A stretch of 64,000 bases of DNA, taken from positions 3,316,001 to 3,380,000 of the forward strand of contig JACCIC010000034.1 of NCBI GenBank assembly GCA_018907035.1, written 5' to 3'. Positions 13,800-25,930 of this stretch are shown piece after piece. The first letter of the stretch is position 1. Each line of letters starts with the position of its first letter. This DNA comes from Sycobia sp. Sy_11. Lineage: Eukaryota > Arthropoda > Insecta > Hymenoptera > Epichrysomallidae. The notes beneath the pieces were generated by a model, which ran no database searches, was not told where the DNA came from, and saw nothing but the letters and a program-made list of their open reading frames with translations. The position numbers and the translations under genes were made by a program.

Positions 13800-14965
13800 T
13801 GTAAAAATATGAGGAAGATTTTATTGATAATTTTTAAAATCTTTATTTATTCTTCTAAATATATTCACCCCCCTCAAAATAATCCCCCCGGATGCAATAC
13901 AACTATGCCAACGCTTTTTCCAATTTTCAAAACATTTCTTATACTCGTATTGCGGAATGGTCATCAGTTCATTCTTCAATTCGGCTTTTATTTCTTCAAT
14001 TGAATCAAAACCGTTTCCCCAAAGTGGTCTTTTGAGTTTGCAACAGCCAGAAGTCACACGGCGCTAAATCGGGCGAGTAAAGTGGTTGCGGAATGATATT
14101 GGCTGAATTTTTGGCGAAATGTTCACGTACAATCAATGCAGTGTGAGCTGGTGCATTATCCTGATGCCAAAACCAAGAGTTGCTTTCGATGAATCTAGCC
14201 TTATGAGACGAATAGCTTTACGCAAACGACACATAACACTCAAATAATATTCTTTATTAACCGTCTGATCAGTTGGAAGGAATTCATAATGCACCACACC
14301 ACGATAATCGAAGAAAACAGTGAGCATAACCTTATTTTTGAGCGACTTTGGCGTGATGTTTTCGGTCTCCGATCTCCTGTGACACGATATTAGCTCGATT
14401 ACTCGGTTGTTTATGGATTGTAAGCGTGGACGTAAGTCTCATTTTCAGTTATTATGCATTCCATCTTGTCCAGATAGTCCGAAATCATTATTTCACAGAC
14501 CTCCATGCAAAGCCGTTTTTTCAAAAAATTTAGTGTTTTGGCACCAATCGAGATTTCACTCTTTTCAGGTACAAAATGTCTTTCCAAATGGTGCTGACAG
14601 ACCAATTTGAAATTCGACCTACAGCCCATCAGTAAATGTTTTTGGTTGTCTTTGATGCGATTCGTCTTCAATGCGTCTTCGACCTTCTTTGAACAATTTG
14701 TCCCAATTAAAAATACTTGCTCTTGACATTAACTTCTTACTAAAGGCCCTCTGCAACATTCTGAACGTTTGGGCGGCCCATATTTCATTTCGCGCGAAAA
14801 ATTTAATGCTACTTCTTTGTTTACTAATATCAGAAATTAGAAATACCGAAGATACAACTTTTCTTTCTTCACAAAACACAAGCGTAACTATATGAAGATG
14901 ATTGCGTGAAATTTGGAACACATAACTCTCACAGTACTGCCAACTTAAAAATAAAAACATTTGTC
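13800..14965 (-). mobile_element. Decayed mariner element (DD34D), minus strand
   Basis: The transposase remnant reads right to left over about 1 kb, the normal mariner size. I could not define terminal inverted repeats or a TA duplication, so the limits are approximate. Its sequence differs from the other three mariners in the window, so it is an independent insertion. Many frameshifts and stops mark it as an old fossil. Confidence 0.85.
13858..14830 (-). pseudogene. mariner transposase pseudogene
   Basis: The remnant reads on the minus strand across several frames. An N-terminal helix-turn-helix region shows KLMSRASIFNWDKLFKEGRR (about 14,700-14,760). A central part contains LNFLKKRLCMEV followed by ENETYVHAYNP, matching the family GDETWVY catalytic block but with the first Asp region altered. 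The middle catalytic block HQDNAPAHT has Asp at 14,158-14,160, and the block YSPDLAPCDF has Asp at 14,053-14,055. The two are 35 codons apart, which gives exactly the 34-residue spacing of DD34D mariners. The C-terminal piece ENWKKRWHSCIASGG is also recognisable. Stops and frame changes throughout exclude an active enzyme. Confidence 0.88.
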
Positions 14966-16150
14966 TGAATCGATAAGCCCGGGAAGTTTGAATTGAAAAG
15001 TCTTATTCATATTTGTACACAGAAGTATATAATTCATAACCAAAATTTATAAAATCAGTATTAAAAAATCTCTTTCGTAATGTCTCTTCTAGTGATCGCA
15101 GTAAATCAAATGTTTACCAATGAAGGAATATTTCTTTTTTGAACGTCAAAAAATTTTGATTTAATAAACGAGTCTTGTGATTAAAAATCGTTAACTCTCT
15201 CGATATAACTTTTTCGATCATATTGAAATTCTGAATTTCTTATTGAACATTCTTCAAAGTGAAAGCGGTGTCATCAAATTAGTTAAAAAAACTGTTGAAC
15301 AAGATCTACAAAAAGCTAAAGTAAAGTTGTTCTATTTTTGGTATATATATATCGACTACATGACTGAAAATAATTACAAGTAATGAAAAATTTGACAAAC
15401 AGTGTCTTCATTAATATATCACTCTTTTACCAGACTCTATAATTTCTTAATGGGATTTTTACTTTAATGAACTTAAACACTGTAAAAAAATATACAAGCA
15501 AAGATTATATATGTATAATAGAGAATATATAATTCACTTCTCAGAGTGCACGTGCAAATTTTTAAATAAAAATAAGCTCTAAGAAAAAGAGACCTTAAAG
15601 CTGGCCAGACTATCTATAATTAATCCTACAGGATCACCAGTCTAACCAATTACTCCTTAAAATATTTAAGCTTTGTCACCTACACTAGTAGTGGAATCGA
15701 TATATAATCCAGGATAAGTTAGCATAGACAAATATGTACTAATTGCTGCATTTTTTTCATATTTTGAATTGAAACTTTCTATGATTTATCAGTTTTACGA
15801 ACAGACAATGAATATCCTAAACATCCAAAAGTTCGATTTAAGTTCATTTTAATCCAATATAACTTTTGGTCGTTTGTATAAATGGCGTTTTCAAATTGTA
15901 CGTGAAAATGATGTTTCCGTTCTACATATAGCACTTGGTATATTATAACGTATTTTTTCACTTAATACGAAAAATAATATGATGAATCTTATGTGAATCT
16001 TATGTAGACTTTTCAATTGCCAATAGAAAGGAATAAAACTTGTATTTATACAAGATCTATAGTCTAAATTGGACACAGCGAAAAACCGCACCGTATGGTC
16101 TTTTGCAAAATGCCAGACTACACTAGGCCAGCTTTTATATTTAATACCGC
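14966..16150. other. AT-rich DNA, no gene seen
   Basis: AT-rich. The minus open frame 15,891-16,226 (111 aa), which runs into the next island, has no recognisable domain. Confidence 0.45.
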
Positions 16151-16384
16151 TGAAAGATCGATCATTCTCGCCGGTGTTCCAAATATACCATAATTCCAAT
16201 ATACATCGTCGCGCCTCCACCCCCACCCCTCAATAAAATGCATTCGCGGGCGATATTAATCACGCCGCAACGCTCGGCTAATTAAACGGCAGCCAAGAAT
16301 GTGTTTGTTCCGCGTCACCGAATTCTATATTACCGGTGCATATTTTCGTACATACGCATCCGCGTGGTATGGAGCGAGAGAAAG

Positions 16385-16432
<48 letters not shown>

Positions 16433-16800
16433 AAGGAAGGGAAAGCTATCTCGCAGATCTTTCCCACCCTTTGTTTTCGGCCCCGCGCGCGCGGCTCTCT
16501 CCGGGCCTCGCCACAATACCTCTTTTCATTCGGTTCGGCTCCCGCTACATTACGAATTCGAGCCGAGACCCGAAGTATTTAATGGAGGAAGCCAGGAAGC
16601 CATTCTTGGATCCGTTAATCACAAATTTCGCTTCGTTTTCATAACTCCCCGAGTTGGCTGTGCTAATGAAAAATTGCTGCTGCTCCCTCCCCCTCTCCGC
16701 CCCCGTCTCCGCCCTCGCCCTCTGATAAATTGCCGCGCGTTCGCAGAGCATCGCTTTATACCTTTTATTAACTTGCTTTACGGCCAGCGCGTTTCAATAA
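16151..16800. other. GC-rich island with central (TA)n
   Basis: CpG-rich segment containing a pure TA array in its middle. Frames on both strands are interrupted by Tyr-Ile runs. No gene is supported. Confidence 0.4.
16387..16429. repeat. (TA)n microsatellite
   Basis: Pure TA array of about 43 bp within a GC-rich island. Confidence 0.95.
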
Positions 16801-17540
16801 GTTTATAAATGAGGCTGAAACTTTTCTATATACGCATTGTTGCCGCTCGGAGTGGATTTATTAGTCGGAAGTTGAAAGTCCTTTGCGCGAAACATTGATA
16901 AGGGCGGCCTGAATTGGTAGAAACAGTTTCGATTTAACCGGCCTAAAGATAGAATTACGTATTAATTTATAATCTAAGTTTATGCTAATTATGCAAGCAG
17001 CGTTTACATTTTCCATACCGTAGTTTATACGTTTTAAATAACGCTATTTTTATAGCAAACTTAATTAATACTCGTTCTTTTTTTTCTGTGTATTCGCGAA
17101 CAATACATTATATATAGCAGTAAAGATAAGACTGACGTTCGAGCATTCAAAGAAGCCGTGGTTATATAAGATTCTTTTAATTAAAGAGCTATCCAGCAAG
17201 TAAAAACAAGCCTGCTTGGGCTATCAAAAGAACGAGACAAGGAAAAAAGAGGGATACTCCATGGCTTCTCCGCTTCTCCTCTTTAAAAAAGCCAACTTAT
17301 ATATGTGCACAACAACAATCAAAACATTTTTCCTATACGCCGACCCCCTATATAATTATATCCGCCGTACTGTAAGCACGCGGGACATTCCTAATTTATC
17401 ATTATAGTATATTTATGTATATACGCACGCGCTGCGCCTGGGCGGTGCTTCCGAAAACATAAGCTATATCGTCAAAAATAGAACTTCGAGAATGACGAGC
17501 GAAACGAGGAGAGTGCCACTGCATAAGGAAATGCTGAAGG

Positions 17541-17590
<50 letters not shown>

Positions 17591-17906
17591 CCAAGGGAAG
17601 TGTATACGTCGCGTCATATAGATCGCGTTGCGTTATGCACACAGTTATGAATAATAGACTTGCCTGCAAAGTGCCTCCACCCGTAAACGGTGGATTATCT
17701 TCTTCTTTTTATTCTTCTCCTTCTTCCTCGTCATCCTCTTTTTCTTCTGTGAAAATTTTACTCCTTCTTTTATTTCATCGATGGAACTACGCGTAAAGGA
17801 ACAGGAAAATGAAAATGGGCGATTCGAATATAGACCCATATTTTTTGACGTAACTATGAATAATCGTTCACCGATCGCTATATATGCAAGTATCTCAAAT
17901 ATCTCG

Positions 17907-17909
<3 letters not shown>
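16801..17909. other. Mixed composition, (GA)n array, no gene seen
   Basis: AT-rich to moderately GC-rich DNA. The main structure is the GA array at 17,544-17,589, followed by a pyrimidine-rich stretch (TTC/TCC) around 17,697-17,750. Confidence 0.45.
17544..17589. repeat. (GA)n microsatellite
   Basis: Uninterrupted GA repeat of about 46 bp. Confidence 0.95.

Positions 17910-17967
<58 letters not shown>
17910..17967. repeat. (TA)n microsatellite abutting a mariner end
   Basis: About 58 bp of pure TA that runs directly into the left terminal inverted repeat of the mariner at 17,968. The TA target duplication is therefore the last unit of the array. Confidence 0.95.
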
Positions 17968-17971
<4 letters not shown>

Positions 17972-19131
17972 CAAATTTGACCTGGACTGGTGCATTTAAA
18001 CTCCGAGCGAAACTGAATCGGTAAAATGTTTTTTTTCGTATATTGGTACAAACTTTCTTGATGTTATTGTGAAATTTGAGCGCCAGATCGTGTTTGTCAG
18101 CTATTTGTTTACGACACAAAAAGTTTGTCTAGCGATATTGACTATGGAAAAACAATTGATCAACGAGTTTGCTTGAAATGTTTTCTACATTTTGGAGTCT
18201 ACTTTATCACGAACGTAAGTATTTGAGTGGCATAACGCATTCTGTCAAGGTCGTGAAGTCGTCGAAAACTTGCCTCATACAAGTCGCCCATCCACCTCTG
18301 TTAACGATGATAACATCGAAAAAGTTGAAGAAATGGTGCTCCAAAATCGTCGTATCGGCGTCAGAGAGATAGCAGAGGCTCTCAACATCTCTTATGGATC
18401 GACTCAACATATTTTTGTTAATGTTTTGCATATGGAGCGTCTTAATGCTAGATTCGTTAAAAAAAATCTGAATCTTTTGCAAAAACAACGTCGAGTAGAG
18501 GCCGCATAAGAGATGCTTCAAAACGTAGATTAGAACCCTACATTCATCAAACGCATCATTACTGGTGACGAGATGGGTTTATGAATATGACGTCGAACCT
18601 GCCCAACAATCTAGCGAATAACGCTTCAATGATGCACATCGTTTTTTTTCAATTACCATAATGTGGTTCACCATGAATTTGTTCCAGGAAGTCAAACGGT
18701 CAATAAGAAGTACTACTTGGCCATTTTGAGTCATCTACGTGAAACAATTCGTCGTAAACGACCGGATTTGTGGGCAGACAATTCATGGTTTTTTCACGAC
18801 GATAATGCGCAGGCACATTCAAAGCATGATTGTGTCTGATTTTTTGGCCAAACACGAAATGAAAATCATCGCTCAGCTACCGTATTTACCAGATTTGGCT
18901 CCATGTGAGTTTTCCTCTGTCCGAAACTCAAAAATCTGCTTCGGGGAACGCACCATGAGTCCATAATCAATATCGCCAGACAAACAGCTAACAAACACAC
19001 ACTAATGGAGATATGGCGCTCAAATTTTACACGGACATCAAGAAAGGTTGTGCCAATATAAGAAAAAGAAATTTGACCGTTTCAGTTTGCGCGCGGAGTT
19101 GAAATGCACCAATTCAGGTCAAATTTGATCA
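17968..19131 (+). mobile_element. mariner element with about 117-bp terminal inverted repeats
   Basis: Both ends start TGATCAAATTTGACCTG reading inward and are flanked by TA (17,966-17,967 and 19,132-19,133), the mariner target duplication. The left arm 17,968-18,084 and the reverse complement of 19,014-19,131 stay collinear for about 117 bp at roughly 80 percent identity by eye. Most mariners have inverted repeats of about 20-40 bp, so these are unusually long. Total length is 1,164 bp, slightly short for the family. That fits a deletion at the 3' end of the transposase, where coding sequence runs straight into the right inverted repeat. Confidence 0.93.
18144..19013 (+). pseudogene. mariner transposase pseudogene
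   Basis: The start at 18,144 gives MEKQLINEFA and then a stop. The DNA-binding region resumes in another frame, and an open stretch at 18,270-18,509 carries NRRIGVREIAEALNISYGST (second helix-turn-helix) and NLNLLQKQRRVEAA. The catalytic blocks are GDEMGL, where the family has GDETWVY; HDDNAQAHS, with the second Asp at 18,801-18,803; and YLPDLAPCEF, where the third acid is Glu (GAG, 18,907-18,909) instead of Asp. A one-base frameshift separates the last two blocks. The C-terminal part after GTHHESI is lost. The copy is certainly inactive; the Asp-to-Glu change may simply reflect decay. Confidence 0.9.
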
Positions 19132-19133
19132 TA

Positions 19134-20640
19134 TGATGTATATATTTATCATATCAATATCCTATATATATACCAGACGTGTACGTACTTGTTTTAGATG
19201 ATCCTGTTTCGCCCTATTTTTTTATTGTATTACTGCATTCTAACTATACTATTAACGTTCAGTGTCGAAAATATTCATAAAGCATAGAAAGAAGTAACGT
19301 GAATTTTGATATATGTATAATACAAAAAAGAAGAAAATAGTAAAAGAAAGAAAATAAACAAAATATAAATCAGATGAAAGAAAATATAGCAACTCAAAAA
19401 TAGAAAAAAATAAGGGATTGTGAAAGTTAATATTTTTGGGTCAAACGTAAATTTATAGTTTGACAAGCGTAGCAATACTAAGTTGTTATACAATATTTTG
19501 TGTGCAGTGTATCTAGGTTCTTTCATATTGACACCCTTGGAGATTTTTCCAATTTTTCACGTTTTGCATAATTAATTCTTTTTCATTCCACATCATCGAT
19601 TCTGTTCGGTGCCACGAAGAAACGTAGTTATAGGCTTGTGCCGCTTATTTACCAGCTGGTTGAGCATAATATTCTTAGTGGATATCTTTTCCATGCACAG
19701 TTTTCTATCTATATATTTTTCTATATATTTTTCTATCAGTTTTCTCTATATTTTTTTGTATAATCATTTATAAATAGTTTAAATATTTATTTCTCTTTGT
19801 TATACTATTCCGAAGAACATTTTAATTTTAGATTTTTCTTTAAGTAATAAATTATTTTAATTATAATTTTTATATTTTAGAAATAATAAATGACCGTAAC
19901 GTTTTTGGATCTAACATATGAAAGGGTTAAAATTTTTAATAAAGACAAAATATAAGACATAACAGTAATTGAAAAGAAAGAAAAAATGTCAGCATTCAAT
20001 CATACACATAAAAATTATAGAATTGTATACAGTATCATTACATAATATTTGAAGTTTGGAAAATTTAGATCTTTTGTTATTTCAATTGACAAGTGCGTTT
20101 GTTATACATACCTTCAGAATAGCTGTCACAAAGTTCACTTTTCTTCATTCTTTATTCCATTCTCTAATCTAGTCTTGTGAGAGAAGGGGCGAACTCGCGG
20201 TATAGAAGGTTCCAAAAAAGGTAAATTTGGCCCTGAATCAAGTAGGGTATCATTCTAATTCATCGGAAAAAATGGTGATTACTCATATTAAATATTTTCT
20301 ACATTGAGTACATGTGAGTAGGTATTTTCTAAATTGTAATTAAAGTAAACATATTATTTTCACTCCAATACAAATTCCTACCTTTAGCTAGCATGAAACT
20401 CTAAAAACTGCTGAAAAAACGCACTCTAAATTAGCGTTACAATGCGCGATACGGTAACGATATTTAAAGAATACAATTAAATTTGTGTAAAACTTTGGTT
20501 CACTGTAACTGGAAGTTGAAAACAAAGGGTGAATTGAATTACTTCAGAAAATAGAATACAGAAAAAGAAGAATATGGAAAAAACTTTATATTTAAACAGA
20601 GCATATAGAGACAACAACATAGAGGCCCTACTGAAATAAT
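19134..20640. other. AT-rich DNA, no gene seen
   Basis: AT-rich with a short TTTTCTATATAT-type repeat near 19,700-19,755. No coding signal. Confidence 0.5.
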
Positions 20641-21139
20641 TGATTTTTCATCAAAGTTTAAACTCGGTTAAAAATTTTGCATAACGCGCTTTTCCACAAT
20701 CGCCAGCCGCTGCAAAAGGGAATCCGAGATTCTGTTCGGGGCACTTTGCCCGCGCGATAGTTCCGTGCGGCGGGCGTTTTGTCCAAACTCCATAACGTTG
20801 GCGCGTAACCGGTGCCTGGGAGCGCGCGAACCTGAGCTTCCTCGTTAGTATTCGATGCGCGTCGGGCGCATTCTGAATTATTAACTGCGTCCCTTTTCGA
20901 ATTTTAATGGGGCGCGTGTGTGAATATGTTTGCGCGCGCACGTGTGTGCGCTGGGGGGAGGAAGAAATGTAATGCGTATGTTTCGCCGCCGGTGACATCC
21001 TTCGCGCAACCCACGTATTTCATCCTATAATACAAGCGAGATGTGCACTCGAGAAGAAGGGAGGCGAGAAAGAATCGCGAAGGAATCAAAATAATCCAAG
21101 TAGATTCGCGTAAATTTTGATTATACACGAGCGCGTGCG

Positions 21140-21170
<31 letters not shown>

Positions 21171-21180
21171 ACATACATAT
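20641..21180. other. CpG-rich island ending in an (AC)n array
   Basis: GC-rich from about 20,690 to 21,150. The AC repeat 21,139-21,174 closes the island. Minus frames (115 and 88 aa) have no domain and contain His/Thr or Val/Cys runs from the repeat. Confidence 0.4.
21139..21174. repeat. (AC)n microsatellite
   Basis: AC repeat with one AG interruption, preceded by a short GCGCGTGCGC alternating purine-pyrimidine run. Confidence 0.9.
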
Positions 21181-21594
21181 TGCAGAGCATCAGATGAAAG
21201 GTGTTCGGTATAAGTTTTTAAACTTCCATATACGATATTTTTGTAGGCGAGGCTTCTTGACGCTGATTCGCGTTATTCTCGGTATACTTAGTAGATATAT
21301 CCGCACGGTTGGATCGAGGTCTTCTTGAGGATACAATGCACTCGGTCTGACTGCCGGATTGAGTATTCGTATATATCACCGATACTATTAACGTATCCTA
21401 TCCTAGCTGTAAAAAATTAGCACACTTCAATTCTTACAGAATCAAATGCCGAAATTTAAAATGGCTAGTCTTCTGCATAAAATTTTAAAATGGGCTAGTC
21501 GTTATATATTATATTGAATATATTATATTGAAATAACACAGGCAACATGAACTCCATTAATATATATCCACTGTTCCCCTTCCGCAAATCTCTT

Positions 21595-21600
<6 letters not shown>

Positions 21601-21643
<43 letters not shown>
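21601..21643. repeat. (CT)n microsatellite
   Basis: Pure CT repeat of about 43 bp after a C run. Confidence 0.95.
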
Positions 21644-21647
<4 letters not shown>

Positions 21648-22170
21648 GTCTCACTAACATATTCATACAGCACTCCGTCCATATTTGCCTCCATAATTTA
21701 TCGCTAAACTAAACGTAAACTCGAACGGAATCAGTCATGTGTGCGTTTATTTCAGCTCTGCCCGTCTCTATGCGCGTGGCTCATATCATAGGTACATAAT
21801 AGGATAGGGCCTCACCATATATATATACGATTTCAAAAACGCGCGCTGTATCTATCGCCACGCCGCCTAGTATGCATACGAAGATTCTCAATGAGGCTTC
21901 CTAATATATATTCATATGCAGGGGTTACTGAGGAAAGGATTCAAATGGCTTGAGTGTTTTTTTCAAGATCATACGTGTTATTAAAAAATTTTATAAGACC
22001 CAATAATAACATATAGACTACAATTACGAATCTCTCGCTGACATTTATTTTATTTTACATTATATAAATGATTGTTTTATAGTTCAGAACATTAAAATAT
22101 CAAGGTACTTTTTTCTTTTAATTTATATTTTTAGTATATAATTGTTGCTAAAACGTATTAAGCATAAGAA

Positions 22171-22231
22171 AAATAATAATAATAATAATAATAATAATAA
22201 TCAGTTTTATATATATATATATATATATATT
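22171..22231. repeat. (AAT)n followed by (TA)n
   Basis: About ten AAT units, a short CAGTTT spacer and a TA run. Confidence 0.9.
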
Positions 22232-22770
22232 TATGATTGTTAGATTATTTTAGCCTTCTATAAATAATAAAGCAAAAACTACTTGAAGCTAAATATTAGA
22301 TAGTATTATAAAAGGGATGTAAACATATGTGTCCACTGGGTCTTATTACGATCTGCGTGTTTGCTGCCCTGCGCGACAAATGAGTTATGAGTTTATTGTT
22401 TAGATGACTGAATTTTTTATAGGTTTTAAGCTTCTCACAAGGGCTTGCAGAGTTTTCAATTTGGAGTACTATAGTTAGTCTTGCGTTATCCTTTCGTTTG
22501 AACAGACGTCTTTTCTTTCCTCGTTTGAAATAAAGTTCATGTTCATAATGAGAAGTGAGATATTGGTGATCAAATAAAACACTGTAGGTTTTCCAACAAA
22601 ATATTAATTTGTTTATTTTAAATAAAGGCGTAAAAAACCGCCACTTTATAAGTGGAGGAAAAGCCGATATTTAATATTCAATAGTCAATTATGAATGATC
22701 ATTCTAATAAATATATAAATATAACTTACTTACTAACGTACAATATGCATATGAGTTTTAATAAATTGAA

Positions 22771-23015
22771 CTAGGTTTGATGCGCAACCTTCAAACCCCG
22801 TCGGGTTACGGGCTCGTGCCCTCAAGTAGATCTCCCACTTGAAGATCGGAGTCTCTCTCGAGGCTACGGGGACCTATCAGCGAGGGGACAGGGCTGTGCT
22901 CGGGGCAGATGCCCAGATCAAGACGATTAGCTGTTGGAATCTACACTACCAGAAGAGCCGCTTAGGGCAGAGCAATACTCGCCTGGCGCACAAATCCACA
23001 AAAAAAAAAAAAAAA
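22771..23015 (+). mobile_element. Candidate retroposed fragment ending in poly(A)
   Basis: A GC-rich block of about 230 bp rises abruptly from AT-rich DNA and ends in 16 A residues (23,000-23,015). It contains small inverted repeats, GGGCTCGTGCCC near 22,809-22,820 and TCAAGT/ACTTGA near 22,823-22,843. This is the look of a 5'-truncated LINE 3' end or a SINE. I find no tRNA-like A and B boxes and no clear target duplication, so the left limit and class are uncertain. The 62-aa open frame from 22,839 runs into poly-Lys from the A tail and is not a gene. Confidence 0.5.
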
Positions 23016-23479
23016 CGAAAACCTTAATTAACAAGCAGAATTTTACTAAATCGATTATTAAGCAACTTAATTGAGGTACCGTAGTCGACAAGTGCTCGCA
23101 ACGATATATGTCGTTACTTCACATCCGAATTTCTTCAAGCCTCATGGCTATCCGTTCTCGACCACAAATGTAAACAAAATTCTCCCTTTCTTACCACGTA
23201 TCGTCTATCTCATCCTGTATATTTAGAAAAGGCATTATACAATTACACGCATGCTCATATATATATATATATATATACATATACACACGCGCACATATCC
23301 ATATGCACACATAATACATGTATACACATATAATCATACACGTATAAATACATCCATATCATATCTTTGTAAAACATTCAATTATAATTAGCGCGAACAA
23401 TAATAAAGAAGCACAGTTGGCACTAATACCCACTAGTATATTTTTCTTGATAAATTGACGATGAATAAAGTTATAAATA

Positions 23480-23512
23480 TGTGTGTGTGTGTGTGTGTGT
23501 GTGTGTCTGTGT
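23480..23512. repeat. (TG)n microsatellite
   Basis: TG repeat with one TC interruption. Confidence 0.9.
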
Positions 23513-23705
23513 AAACACTATACTACTTGTTGCGGTGGAACCGTATTTATTTATCAGTGAAACGATCTTGCACAGATCAAATTGGGGGTATACTTAAGCC
23601 AAAGCTCGAATTCGGTAAGCCTGGCGCCATCTGTGGTTCATTTTCGTAAACGCGGCAGCATGAAGATATATTATGTATACGCCACGCGACGATCGGGAAA
23701 ACAAC

Positions 23706-23762
<57 letters not shown>
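23706..23762. repeat. (TA)n microsatellite
   Basis: TA array with one AA phase break near 23,716. Confidence 0.93.
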
Positions 23763-23764
<2 letters not shown>

Positions 23765-25453
23765 TTTCATTGTCCACTACCTTTTTCTTTCTATATTATG
23801 TAGGGTACTTTTTTGCTGATGATCAAATATATTATATACGATTTGTTATCGGAACGATGTTCCTTTCTGTTTTTTACCCTGATGTGTATCAAATTACAGT
23901 TTTCTTGCGCTCTATATATACGAATGAAGTAGATTAATTTCTGTTTGCTCTGAATTTATATATATATATGTATATATATAATCACATTGATTTAGACACG
24001 CAAATCAATTGGAATTTATCAAATAAAATCGATTTTTTGGGTAAATAATTGGTTTTGGTAGTTTTGTATAATTAAGAATGAAATTTTTCCATAGTATAAA
24101 AACAGTGAACTTATTTCTCCTTACTTTTGTAACACAAAAAAGATTACATTTTTTTATGTTATCAAAATTTGATCTGTTTTAACTCTCAACTACTGGTGCT
24201 AATCAGCGAAAGAGGTCTACGACGTGTTTGTAAATAGAGCATAGATGCATTATTACAGAGGTGATTGTGCCAATCGTTCGAGACCGGAACTTAATCTTGG
24301 AGTACCGAATTAGCAATCCTTCGTTCTAGCGATCGAGCCATGGAACGTCTCAACATTAAATTTTAAATAATTTGCATCAATGAATATATATAAAATATAT
24401 ACATAGGTGTATAAGCGTGTTTTCCAAATGGTAATATAACATTCTAACGTACCCAGAGTATGATTAAGCAGATACAAATAGCTTTTTTTGCATACTTAAC
24501 TATTGATCAACTACGAAATAAAAATTTTCTCTTCGTAACGTAAATTTTTTAATTCCATAGACCAGTAAGTTTATACCACGTCGAATTACGTTCCAATAGC
24601 GTGGTGCACTATACAAAGAAGGCAATAAAACGAATGAGTCGTAAAATGTGATTTTGAAGAGACTATCACACTTGTTTGCATTATACACAATAATCTATCT
24701 ATACACTATATGCTGTATAAAGACATTTTTCACTAGCCTGGACGCTTTTTTATGCGAGACCGCTGTCACGAATCGAATGACTCGCTGAAAATTCACCCTA
24801 TGAAAATTCTGGACAAAAGTACTCGATATATCGAGTCTGTCTTAATATTTCGCTTTTTTCGTTCAAGGAAATAAAAAAAAAAACGAACGATGTCTCTTAA
24901 AAAATCCGGATAAAATGTCAAAATCACGAAGGCGAATAACAGCAGAGCCCTTCTTGTATTATTAATACACTCTCCAATGGCTATTGTTTAATTACATACG
25001 CACATACACATGCGCACGCATACACGCGCGTACGTGCACGCATACACACACACACACACACAATTCCCACTCACGAGTTTATCCATCCCCTGCCATGTGC
25101 AAGGGTCGTATCCGCAATGCTCCTACTCTCTCTTCCTCTTCGATGGTTGCAAGTATACTTATCGAAATGGGGTTCCCCTGCTGCGTCGAGAACCCTTTTT
25201 TTTATTTTCAAGCCACTCGTCGCTTGGGCAGCTCTCCCACCTCAACTTGCCGATTTTTCCAAGCCCATATAATTCGTCCGCGTTCAACGATGAACGCGGA
25301 TTATAATCAATATTTATATACGTTGGCCTCCTTCATGTTCTTTCTCCCTCTTCATCGCGCAAATCGCAAGCAAACGGCGGGCGCTATCTGTCTTTAGAAG
25401 CTTCATATACCAGCACGCGAACGCACGAATGCCAGATATACAATGTGCATGTA

Positions 25454-25456
<3 letters not shown>

Positions 25457-25541
<85 letters not shown>
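25457..25541. repeat. Compound (CT)n-(TA)n microsatellite
   Basis: About 38 bp of CT passes without a break into about 48 bp of TA, followed by ACACACATGCAC. The same order of motifs recurs at 36,668 and 50,790. Confidence 0.95.
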
Positions 25542-25548
<7 letters not shown>

Positions 25549-25753
25549 GCACAATAGGCTTCTCTTTGCCCGATGCCGATGCGTTGCGAAGGCCGGAGTT
25601 CGCATATAATGGCCTCTTTAGTTTCGGCTCTCGAGAATTTCGACCCGTGTGTGGTTCGGCGCGTTTCATTGGAGAAAAAAGGAACTCCACGAGCGGTGCG
25701 GCAACGTGCCACACTTGGAATACGGGTTACGCGAAAACGCAATCCATCTATAT

Positions 25754-25785
25754 GTGTGTGTGCGCGCGCACGCGCGCGCACGCGT
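25754..25785. repeat. Alternating TG/CG tract (Z-DNA-prone)
   Basis: A TG run continues into GCGCGC and CACGCGCG with strict purine-pyrimidine alternation, the known sequence preference for Z-DNA. Confidence 0.75.
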
Positions 25786-25845
25786 ACTCGTATAAATGTG
25801 TGTATAGAGTTGAGTCAATTCGAACGTTTTTGCAAAACTCCCTTC

Positions 25846-25852
<7 letters not shown>

Positions 25853-25909
<57 letters not shown>
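25853..25909. repeat. (TA)n microsatellite
   Basis: Pure TA of about 57 bp. Confidence 0.95.
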
Positions 25910-25911
<2 letters not shown>

Positions 25912-25930
25912 GTGGAGTGCGTTACTGATT

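Larger units (their letters stand above)
21181..22770. other. Mixed DNA with (CT)n and (AAT)n repeats, no gene seen
   Basis: Contains a (CT)n array 21,601-21,643, an (AAT)n run 22,171-22,201 and a (TA)n run 22,209-22,231. A short palindromic stem, CCACTTTATAAGTGG, lies near 22,640. No coding signal. Confidence 0.5.
23016..24740. other. AT-rich DNA with TA, AC and TG repeats, no gene seen
   Basis: Contains TA/AC mixtures at 23,257-23,300, (TG)n at 23,480-23,512 and (TA)n at 23,706-23,762. A moderately GC-rich patch lies at 23,520-23,700. No recognisable coding sequence. Confidence 0.5.
24741..25930. other. GC-rich island with compound repeats, no gene seen
   Basis: Holds an AC run (25,041-25,062), a compound (CT)n-(TA)n, a CG/TG alternating tract near 25,754-25,785 and a long TA array at its right end. 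The open frames on both strands that span it are driven by these repeats and by low stop density. Confidence 0.45.
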
